Source of the DNA: a bacterium
GTDB lineage: Bacteria > BMS3Abin14
DNA: 9,781 nt
NCBI GenBank assembly: GCA_022865845.1
Contig: JALHUC010000410.1
Span: forward strand, 1-9,781
Direction: 5' to 3'
The translations under genes and the position numbers were made by a program. Shown piece by piece: positions 3,740 through 9,781 of the stretch; the first letter of the stretch is position 1; every line of letters starts with the position of its first letter. The notes beneath the pieces are model-generated. The model saw only the letters and a program-made list of their open reading frames with translations. It was not told where the DNA came from and made no database searches.

Positions 3740-5746
3740 TTACCGCGTTTTCAGCATCCGCGCATTTACCGCCACGACGACGGTGCTCAATGACATGAGA
3801 AGAGCCCCCATGGCCGGACTGAGCACTATCCCCCTGCCGGCAAGCACACCCGCCGCCAGGGGGATAGCTATGACGTTATATCCGGTCGCCCAGGCCAGGT
3901 TCTGCACCATCTTGCGGTAGGTGACCTTGGCCAAATTGAAAATGGCCACCACATCCCTGGGGTCGTTGCGGACAAGGACAACGTCGGCCGTTTCCACAGC
4001 GACGTCGGTACCCGCACCGATGGCAATTCCCAGGTCGGCCGTCGCGAGGGCAGGCGCGTCGTTGACGCCGTCCCCGGTCATGGCGATTTTCCAACCATCG
4101 TCCATGAGCTTCCTGATCGTGGCCGCCTTCTGGTCAGGCAGGACTTCGGCAAAATAGTCGTCAAGCCCAAGAGTCTCCGAGACAGCCGCAGCCACCTTGC
4201 TGTGATCCCCTGTGAGCATCACGCACCGGATCCCCATGGCATGGAGCCGCTTCACTGCCTCCACGGATTCGGGTCTTATAACGTCGCCCAGGGCAATGGC
4301 GCCCAGGATGGTATCCGCTTCCAGCACGAATACCACCGTCCTGCCTTCAGAATAGTGCGGAGCGAGCGGTTCCTCGTCAAAGTGCAGGCCCTTTTCCTCC
4401 AGGTAACCCGGGCTTGCTACCATGATCTTTCGCCCTTCCACTACGGCCTGGGCACCCTTCCCCTTGACAGAGAGGAAATCAGCGGCTGGAGGGATGACGA
4501 TTTCGCGGGCAGAAGCCTCAGCGACGATCCCCTGAGCGATGGGATGCTCAGACAGGCTTTCCACTGACGCCGCCAGGCGCAAGACATCTTCCTCTGTGAT
4601 ATTATCAGCAATGATCCCCTGTACCCCGAAAAGGCCTTCCGTGAGTGTCCCTGTTTTGTCAAAAACCACGGTGTCGATAAGCCGGGATCGCTCGAAGGCC
4701 GCCCGGTTGCGCAGGAGCAGACCGCTGGTCGCGGCAAGGGACGTGGACACAGCCACGACAAGGGGCACAGCAAGACCCAGAGCGTGAGGACAGGTGATGA
4801 CCATGACAGTCACCATGCGCTCCATGGCGTAGGCAAGGTCTCTGCCGAGCAGGAGCCAGCTCACAAATGTCGCGGTACCGGCCGTCAGGGCGATAATGGT
4901 AAGCCAGAATGCGGCCCGGTTAGCCAGGTCCTGACTGCGCGACTTCGTTCCCTGGGCCTCCCGCACCATCGTCACCACCTGGGCCAGGAAGGTCTCCTCG
5001 CCCACTTTTTTGACGACCACAGTAATGGAGCCTTCGTTGTTGATGGCCCCGCCCACCACCGCATCGCCCGTTTTTTTGGAAACCGGCACCGATTCACCCG
5101 TGAGCATGGATTCGTTGACCGTGGTGGCCCCTTCAACGACAGCCCCGTCTGTTGGGATCTTCTCACCCGGTTTGACCATGAACCGGTCCCCCTTGACCAG
5201 GGAATCCACCGGGACATCCTTGAAGGAACCGTCATCTGTGACGAGGTGGGCCTCCGAGGGCAGGAGCCGCACCAGTTCCTCCAGCGCCCGGGAGGCACCC
5301 ATAACCGACCGCATCTCGATCCAGTGACCGATCAGCATGATATCGATGAGGGTGACCAGCTCCCAGAAAAACACCTTCCCGGGAAGACCAAAAACCACGA
5401 CACTGCTATAGAAGTAAGCTGCCGTGATAGCCACCGCGATGAGAGTCATCATCCCCGGTTGGCGGGCCCTGATCTCGGTGAAAAGGCCCTTCAGGAACGG
5501 CCAGCCGCCGTAAAAGTAAACCACGGATGCGAGCAGGAACAGGATGATGGAATCACCGGGGAAAGCGATCCGCCCCTCCAACCCGAGGAATGACAGGATC
5601 ATGGGGGAAAGAATCAGCACAGGAATCGTCAGGGCAATACAGACCTTGAACCGTAGTTTGAAATCCGCCACCATATTCTCGTGGTGTGAGCGGTGTCCCT
5701 TGTGTCCGCCGTGGGCTGAATGTGCTCGCATATTATCTTTATCCAT
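3740..5746 (-). CDS. copB: CopB-type P1B-3 heavy-metal ATPase (CPH motif)
   Basis: This is a complete ATPase of 668 residues. An AGGAG site (5754-5758, complement) lies 7 bases before the start. The N-terminus is His-rich (seven His in residues 9-22), replacing the HMA domain of CopA and typical of CopB. Further motifs in order are TGES (216-219, actuator domain), CPH (319-321, ion path in helix 6), DKTGT with phosphorylated Asp363, HP (401-402, nucleotide domain), TGDGVNDAP (557-565) and MSLST in the last helix (651-655). CPH with MSxST marks subclass P1B-3, which exports Cu(II) and/or Cu(I)/Ag(I) from the cytoplasm. There are eight predicted membrane helices and a normal length. The gene follows the YHS-flavoprotein gene after only 15 bases, so the two are almost certainly one operon, driven from the promoter near 6918-6947. 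Confidence 0.93.
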   Translation of the reverse strand: MDKDNMRAHSAHGGHKGHRSHHENMVADFKLRFKVCIALTIPVLILSPMILSFLGLEGRIAFPGDSIILFLLASVVYFYGGWPFLKGLFTEIRARQPGMMTLIAVAITAAYFYSSVVVFGLPGKVFFWELVTLIDIMLIGHWIEMRSVMGASRALEELVRLLPSEAHLVTDDGSFKDVPVDSLVKGDRFMVKPGEKIPTDGAVVEGATTVNESMLTGESVPVSKKTGDAVVGGAINNEGSITVVVKKVGEETFLAQVVTMVREAQGTKSRSQDLANRAAFWLTIIALTAGTATFVSWLLLGRDLAYAMERMVTVMVITCPHALGLAVPLVVAVSTSLAATSGLLLRNRAAFERSRLIDTVVFDKTGTLTEGLFGVQGIIADNITEEDVLRLAASVESLSEHPIAQGIVAEASAREIVIPPAADFLSVKGKGAQAVVEGRKIMVASPGYLEEKGLHFDEEPLAPHYSEGRTVVFVLEADTILGAIALGDVIRPESVEAVKRLHAMGIRCVMLTGDHSKVAAAVSETLGLDDYFAEVLPDQKAATIRKLMDDGWKIAMTGDGVNDAPALATADLGIAIGAGTDVAVETADVVLVRNDPRDVVAIFNLAKVTYRKMVQNLAWATGYNVIAIPLAAGVLAGRGIVLSPAMGALLMSLSTVVVAVNARMLKTR

Positions 5747-5761
5747 GTTTTTACTCCTCGC

Positions 5762-6826
5762 TCAATCCGGCGCTTTCCTGAGATCCAGAAGGTACTGTCT
5801 TACCGCCATTGCTGCTTTCGCGCCCTCTCCCGAAGCAATGATAATCCTCTTTCCGAAGGCGTCGGTGACGTCCCCGGCCGCGAAGAGCCCGGGACACGAA
5901 GTTGAGCAGTCCGGGCCAATGACGATCTCCCCTTTTTCGTTGAATTCGACAACATCCGAAACCAGATGGGAGTTAGGTTCCAGGCCGATGGCAATGAATA
6001 CGCCCCTGACCGACTGGTTTAACGTCTCCTCCCCGGCCGTCTTTCTGATAGTCAACCCGGACAAAGCATTCTCGCCCCTGAAATCAATCACCCTGTAGCC
6101 TTCGTACATTTTAAGGTTCTCGAAATGGCTTATACGAGCCACTAGCGACGGATCAGCGCTCAGGCGGTCGGAGATGAGATGAATGTTTTTAACTACGGTT
6201 CGCATTTTTTCAACGATCTGTACGGCTGAATTACCCCCCCCGATAACGGCCACATCTTCCCCTGTCACAAAGGAGAGATCCTGGATGTTGCCGTAAAATA
6301 GTCCCTTTCTCTGAAACTCCTCCTCACCGGGGACATCCAGTTTCCTCCTTGTCATGCCGGTTGAAATGATCAGGGATCTGGCAAAATAGGTTTTAAGCTC
6401 TGATGTGGTAACGTTGAAACCACCCTGGACAGCTTCGATCTTATCCGCTTCGCTTATAAGGTGGTCAATGTAATGTGAGTAGATCAACTGATGTTGAAAC
6501 TTTTCAGTCAATTCGGGTCCTGTAATGAAATCGTACCCCATGTAGTTCTCCACTTTCGTGCTGTCTATTGCCTGTCCGCCGAGATCTTTGGTCAGCAGGA
6601 AGGCATCAATCTTAAGCATGTCCGCATAGACGGCCGCCGTGAGCCCGGCTGGTCCGCCGCCGATAATAATGAGATCGTAAGAGGTGCGGGGAAGCTCGCA
6701 CACCGTCTCCGTCAGGAATCTCTCCCGGCAGCCTTCAGAGCAGAAATAATAGATCTTGCTGTCACATTCTGCTGCAAGAGCGGTTCTTTCGTCGACATCC
6801 ATATTACATATGGGATCTTTTTTCAC
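5762..6826 (-). CDS. YHS domain fused to a thioredoxin-reductase-like flavoprotein without CxxC
   Basis: The gene encodes 354 residues from a GTG start (6824-6826), chosen for the strong AGGAGGAGG just upstream. A TTG at 6857-6859 would add 11 residues that overlap the ribosome site. Residues 4-38 are a YHS metal-binding domain (DPICNMDV ... YYFCSEGC...F; Cys7, Cys29, Cys33). Residues 50-354 are a two-dinucleotide-domain reductase: FAD motif GGGPAG (56-61), NAD(P) motif GGGNSA (196-201) and the C-terminal FAD motif GLFAAGD (313-319). Where thioredoxin reductase has CATC there is FYGNIQDL (177-184), so it cannot be a normal TrxB. Instead, two cysteines, C-x3-C (Cys307, Cys311), precede the last FAD motif. 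A likely role is NAD(P)H-dependent reduction linked to copper bound by the YHS domain, handing metal to the CopB-type ATPase encoded 15 bases downstream; this is inference. The fold is certain and the substrate unknown. Confidence 0.85.
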   Translation of the reverse strand: MKKDPICNMDVDERTALAAECDSKIYYFCSEGCRERFLTETVCELPRTSYDLIIIGGGPAGLTAAVYADMLKIDAFLLTKDLGGQAIDSTKVENYMGYDFITGPELTEKFQHQLIYSHYIDHLISEADKIEAVQGGFNVTTSELKTYFARSLIISTGMTRRKLDVPGEEEFQRKGLFYGNIQDLSFVTGEDVAVIGGGNSAVQIVEKMRTVVKNIHLISDRLSADPSLVARISHFENLKMYEGYRVIDFRGENALSGLTIRKTAGEETLNQSVRGVFIAIGLEPNSHLVSDVVEFNEKGEIVIGPDCSTSCPGLFAAGDVTDAFGKRIIIASGEGAKAAMAVRQYLLDLRKAPD

Positions 6827-6828
6827 AT

Positions 6829-6837
6829 CCTCCTCCT
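6829..6837 (-). promoter_or_regulatory. Ribosome binding site AGGAGGAGG deciding a GTG start
   Basis: On the minus strand, AGGAGGAGG precedes the GTG at 6826. The best six-base match ends 5 bases before the codon. This site makes the GTG a better start than the upstream TTG at 6859, which sits only a few bases after a weak AAGGA. Confidence 0.7.
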
Positions 6838-6917
6838 GACATTCCCGTTCGGTTAGCAATTTCCTTTATATCCAGGCATGCCCTTCTACAATGTTTTGGT
6901 GGGACGTTCGCATCTGC

Positions 6918-6947
6918 ATAATATCCGTGCACTCGTCCCCATATCAA
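6918..6947 (-). promoter_or_regulatory. Sigma-70-type promoter for the YHS-reductase/copB operon
   Basis: On the minus strand, TTGATA (6942-6947, 5/6 match) and TATTAT (6918-6923, 5/6 match) are separated by 18 bases. Transcription would start near 6911, giving a leader of about 85 bases before the GTG at 6826. An inverted repeat, TGCACT (6928-6933) and AGTGCA (6947-6952), overlaps the spacer and the -35 box and may be an operator. It does not match the CueR or CopY consensus as I know them. Confidence 0.5.
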
Positions 6948-7014
6948 GTGCAGACATCTATCGGTGATCTTCAGGAAGACAGGGACCGCTGATCTTTTCC
7001 AATGTCTCATAAAA

Positions 7015-7044
7015 AAGAGCACGCTGGATGTCCAGCGTGCTCTT
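7015..7044 (-). terminator. Rho-independent terminator of degP
   Basis: Arms AAGAGCACGCTGGA (7015-7028) and TCCAGCGTGCTCTT (7031-7044) are perfect 14-base complements. On the minus strand the hairpin is followed by a run of six T (complement of A 7011-7016, shared with the stem base). It lies 30 bases after the degP stop and separates degP from the YHS-reductase operon. Confidence 0.9.
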
Positions 7045-7047
7045 GAA

Positions 7048-7076
7048 AACAATTGATAGAACAAATATCAATTGTT
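7048..7076 (-). repeat. 11-bp perfect inverted repeat overlapping the degP stop codon
   Basis: AACAATTGATA (7048-7058) and TATCAATTGTT (7066-7076) are exact complements with a 7-base spacer. The right arm covers two bases of the degP stop codon (7075-7077). The AT-rich stem lies just upstream of the strong terminator in the degP transcript. It may protect the 3' end or be a second, weaker termination structure. Confidence 0.6.
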
Positions 7077-8535
7077 ACTTCGAAACGGCTATAAAAACGG
7101 TCGTTCCCCCCCTGCTTATGAGAAACAGTGTTGATTTACTGTCTTTATCCTTCTCCAGAACTCTGTTTAGAGTTTCGAAGTCGGTTACTTTGGTTCGGTT
7201 AACTTCGAGGATGACATCTCCACGCCTGATCCCGGCCTGGGCGGCCATCCCGCTCTGATCCACGTCCGAGACAACGACACCGGCAGTACTTGTCAGCCCC
7301 AGCTGCTCTGCGATCTCCGGAGTGATATTCTGGACCGAAAGGCCCAGTCCTTCCTGAACCTCCCCGGAGGATTCCTTGGCGACGGTTGTCTCTTTCTTCA
7401 GTTCATCCAGAGTGACCTCAACGGCCATCTCCTTGCCACTCCGCAGGAAAACGACTTCAACTTTCTGACCCACGGGTAAAAAGGCTACCATTGCTGGCAG
7501 TTCGCGCTGGCTGCTGACCTCCTCGCCATTGAAACGGACGATGACATCACCCCTTAAAAGGCCCGCTTTACTTGCGGGACTGCCTTTAAACACATCTCCG
7601 ACGAGAGCTCCCTTTCGTGTCTCAAGTTCCAGGCTTTCCTGGAGCTCCGGTGTGATCTGCTGGATCATCACTCCAAGCCAGGCCCGTGTGACGCTGCCTG
7701 ACTCCTTTAACTGAGCAACGATACTCTTGGCAAGATTTTCAGGTATGGCAAACCCGACACCCTGGCTACCACCACTTCTGGTGAATATGACTGAGTTTAT
7801 TCCTATCACGTTGCCGCCCATGTCCAAAAGCGGCCCTCCACTGTTGCCCGGATTGATCGCGGTATCTGTCTGGATAAAGTCGTCGTAGGGCCCCGTGCCC
7901 AGTGCCCGACCTTTGGCGCTTACGATCCCGGCAGTCACAGTGTGTCCCAGCCCGAAGGGGTTGCCGATGGCGAGTACCCAGTCCCCGACCCTGGTTCTGT
8001 CGGAATCCCCGAGCTGGATCACTGGGAGGCCGTTTTTGGGCTCGATCTTGATGAGGGCAAGGTCGGTCTTCGGGTCCTTCCCGATAATTTTCGCCGGGTA
8101 CTCGTCACCCTCCTTCAAAGTTACGACAATCTCGTCGGCACCGTCAACAACGTGGTTGTTCGTGAGGATATATCCCTCTTTATTAATAATAAACCCTGAA
8201 CCCAGGCTGTTATTTTTCTGAGGCCGCTGAGGCCCAGGGGCAAAACGCCTGAGAAACTCGTCACTGAAGGGGCTGTTCGGGCCGGGACCACGCTCTGGGC
8301 CCTTGACCACGGTGGTGGTGCTGATGTTCACCACGGCTGGTGAAAGCTCCTGGGCGAGGTCCGCGAAAGAACCTGGACGATCGGAATTGCTATCTGAATC
8401 ACCCTCAGTCCATAAGGACTGGTCCTTGGCCTGGGTGACGGGAGTCAGCGAAAACTGGGAAGCAATGATCATTCCGATTATGAGAAAACTTCCAGCGACC
8501 AGGGCAATCGAAATTCCTCGAAAAGATTTGGCCAT
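7075..8535 (-). CDS. degP: Periplasmic serine protease/chaperone DegP (HtrA/Do family)
   Basis: The gene encodes 486 residues, a normal length for Do proteases. AGGAGG (8545-8550, complement) lies 9 bases before the ATG. Residues 1-36 form an uncleaved anchor or signal peptide (hydrophobic 8-26). The trypsin-like domain carries the full catalytic triad: His128 in TNNHVVDGA, Asp158 in TDLALIK and Ser232 in GNSGGP. Two PDZ domains follow, about 285-380 and 395-484, each with its GDVI-type core (329-332 and 439-442). The protein degrades or refolds damaged envelope proteins in the periplasm. It lies 103 bases downstream of the copA-type gene on the same strand, with no terminator visible between them, so partial co-transcription is possible. 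Its own promoter is not obvious. Transcription ends at the terminator at 7015. Its position between two copper ATPases fits metal-induced envelope stress, by inference. Confidence 0.95.
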   Translation of the reverse strand: MAKSFRGISIALVAGSFLIIGMIIASQFSLTPVTQAKDQSLWTEGDSDSNSDRPGSFADLAQELSPAVVNISTTTVVKGPERGPGPNSPFSDEFLRRFAPGPQRPQKNNSLGSGFIINKEGYILTNNHVVDGADEIVVTLKEGDEYPAKIIGKDPKTDLALIKIEPKNGLPVIQLGDSDRTRVGDWVLAIGNPFGLGHTVTAGIVSAKGRALGTGPYDDFIQTDTAINPGNSGGPLLDMGGNVIGINSVIFTRSGGSQGVGFAIPENLAKSIVAQLKESGSVTRAWLGVMIQQITPELQESLELETRKGALVGDVFKGSPASKAGLLRGDVIVRFNGEEVSSQRELPAMVAFLPVGQKVEVVFLRSGKEMAVEVTLDELKKETTVAKESSGEVQEGLGLSVQNITPEIAEQLGLTSTAGVVVSDVDQSGMAAQAGIRRGDVILEVNRTKVTDFETLNRVLEKDKDSKSTLFLISRGGTTVFIAVSK

Positions 8536-8638
8536 GATACTTTTCCTCCTGATCTCCCCTCCTTCTTGTGGTTTATGTTTGATTAATGAAGGCTCTCTTA
8601 TCCGTTCTGTAAACGCTGAGTCTTTTCTATCTCATATC

Positions 8639-9781
8639 CTATATCTTGCGCTTGTACCTGCGCATCAGCAGTGAGTTGGAAACCACCGATACGGAACTGA
8701 ACGCCATGGCCGCTCCCGCGATGACAGGGCTGAGAAGGAACCCGGTGAAGGGGTACAGAACACCGGCAGCGATGGGGATGCCCAAGCTGTTGTAGATAAA
8801 GGCCCAAAACAGGTTCTGCTTTATCTTGCGCATGGTGAAGCTTGAAAGATCCATGGCCATGACCACGTCCCTGATGTCATCCTTTATAAGGACGATGTCT
8901 CCGGATTCGATGGCCACATCCGTTCCGCTGCCGATGGCGATCCCGATGTCCGCCTGGGTCAGGGCCGGGGCATCGTTGATGCCGTCACCCACCATGGCCA
9001 CCTTGAGGCCGGTTTCCTGAAGCTTTTTAACCTCCGCTGATTTGTCCTGGGGAAGGACCTCGCTGAGCACCCTTTTTATACCCACCTGGGCGGCGATGGC
9101 TTGGGCTGTCCGGCTGTTGTCACCGGTGATCATGATCACTTCCTTGCCCATCTCCTGCAGCGCTTTGACCGCAGCAGCGGAGTGTTCTTTCAGTGTGTCG
9201 GCCACAGCCAGGATGCCGGCGATCTCACCGTCAAGTCCGACGATCATGGCCGTTTTGCCCTGGTCTTCGAGCCCTGTCATCGCCTCGTCCGCGTCCTTAA
9301 GGTCCAGACCTGCCTCGGTAAAGTATGCCCGGTTTCCGATGACAACCTTTCGGCCGCTCACTGTGCCCTCGACGCCTTTCCCGGTGATGGAGGTAAAGTC
9401 CTCTGGCGGCATAAGCTCCAGATCCCTGGCCAGGGCGCCGTTAACAATGGCTTCTCCCAGAGGATGTTCCGAGTTCTTCTCCACGGAGGCGGCCAACTGA
9501 AGCAGGTCGCTCGAATCACGATCACCGAATGTAACTACATCGGTCAATTCGGGTTCGCCTTTGGTGAGGGTCCCGGTCTTGTCAAACACGACCGTGTCAA
9601 TCTTGTGGGCCATCTGAAGAGCCTCGGCGCTCTTGATCAGGACCCCGTTTTTCGCACCCAGCCCGGTTCCTACCATGACGGCAGTGGGCGTTGCCAGCCC
9701 CAGGGCGCATGGGCAGGCGATGATGAGGACGGCGATGAAAACGGTAAGGGCAAAGATAAAGCTCTGTCCCACCAGCATCCA
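8639..9781 (-). CDS. copA: CopA-type P1B-1 Cu(I) ATPase, C-terminal part (cut by the window edge)
   Basis: The frame is open through the right edge. About 380 residues are visible, the C-terminal half of a protein that is usually 700-830 residues, so the metal-binding N-terminus, first helices and actuator domain are outside. Counting from the Met encoded at 9776-9778, the motifs are CPC (22-24) followed by [20 protein letters not shown] with Asp66, SEHP (103-106), TGD (218-220) and GDGINDAP (264-271). Helix-7 Asn322 and Tyr329-Asn330, and helix-8 Met358 with Ser361-Ser362, complete the set. CPC plus NxxxxxxYN plus MxxSS defines the Cu(I)/Ag(I) subclass P1B-1, which pumps Cu(I) from cytoplasm to periplasm. 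The protein ends in a short basic tail. It is the most upstream gene of the minus-strand cluster seen here. Confidence 0.93.
   Translation of the reverse strand, partial: WMLVGQSFIFALTVFIAVLIIACPCALGLATPTAVMVGTGLGAKNGVLIKSAEALQMAHKIDTVVFDKTGTLTKGEPELTDVVTFGDRDSSDLLQLAASVEKNSEHPLGEAIVNGALARDLELMPPEDFTSITGKGVEGTVSGRKVVIGNRAYFTEAGLDLKDADEAMTGLEDQGKTAMIVGLDGEIAGILAVADTLKEHSAAAVKALQEMGKEVIMITGDNSRTAQAIAAQVGIKRVLSEVLPQDKSAEVKKLQETGLKVAMVGDGINDAPALTQADIGIAIGSGTDVAIESGDIVLIKDDIRDVVMAMDLSSFTMRKIKQNLFWAFIYNSLGIPIAAGVLYPFTGFLLSPVIAGAAMAFSSVSVVSNSLLMRRYKRKI

Noticed and set aside
4784..5593. 269-residue + strand reading frame antisense to the CPH ATPase
   Set aside because: It lies entirely inside a fully conserved ATPase gene on the other strand. 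Its His/Gly/Asp-rich translation is what the reverse complement of GC-rich coding DNA gives.
6804..7064. 86-residue - strand reading frame between degP and the YHS-reductase gene
   Set aside because: It crosses the terminator and the promoter region, overlaps the YHS-reductase start in another frame and shows no recognisable domain.

Overview
The window reads as chromosomal DNA of a Gram-negative, probably anaerobic bacterium, most likely of the Deltaproteobacteria/Desulfobacterota. This is an inference from three things: a good sigma-54 (-24/-12) promoter, periplasmic proteins with signal peptides plus a Do-like protease, and an intergenic region filled with short degenerate repeats of a kind I associate with such genomes. 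The species cannot be named from sequence alone.

Layout. Positions 1-544 hold the 3' end of a TPR-repeat gene (+). Positions 545-1368 are non-coding: mini-repeats, an inverted pair of 8-bp-period arrays, and a sigma-54 promoter near the right end. From 1393 to 2922 on the + strand lie a secreted Gly/Met/His-rich PepSY-like protein, an isoprenylcysteine-methyltransferase-family membrane protein and a small DUF2892-type membrane protein. A GC-rich hairpin separates these from a small membrane protein on the - strand (3043-3288). That gene is divergent from a small + strand membrane protein carrying an HELGH motif (3350-3724). From there to the right edge everything is on the - strand. In transcription order (right to left) these are a CopA-type Cu(I) ATPase (N-terminal part outside the window), a DegP/HtrA protease, a clear Rho-independent terminator, then a promoter driving a YHS-domain/thioredoxin-reductase-like fusion and a CopB-type (CPH) P-type ATPase.

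How it fits together. The right two thirds looks like a copper (or copper/silver) homeostasis and envelope-stress locus. It has two P1B ATPases of different subclasses (CPC and CPH), a flavoprotein carrying a metal-binding YHS domain directly upstream of the CPH ATPase, a periplasmic protease/chaperone, and a periplasmic Met/His-rich putative metal binder under likely sigma-54 control. The most unusual items are the YHS-flavoprotein fusion, which lacks the normal CxxC but has a C-x3-C near its C-terminus; the sigma-54 promoter in front of a metal-binding-like secreted protein (compare the ZraP logic); and the small HELGH membrane protein. The functional links between these genes are inferred from proximity.
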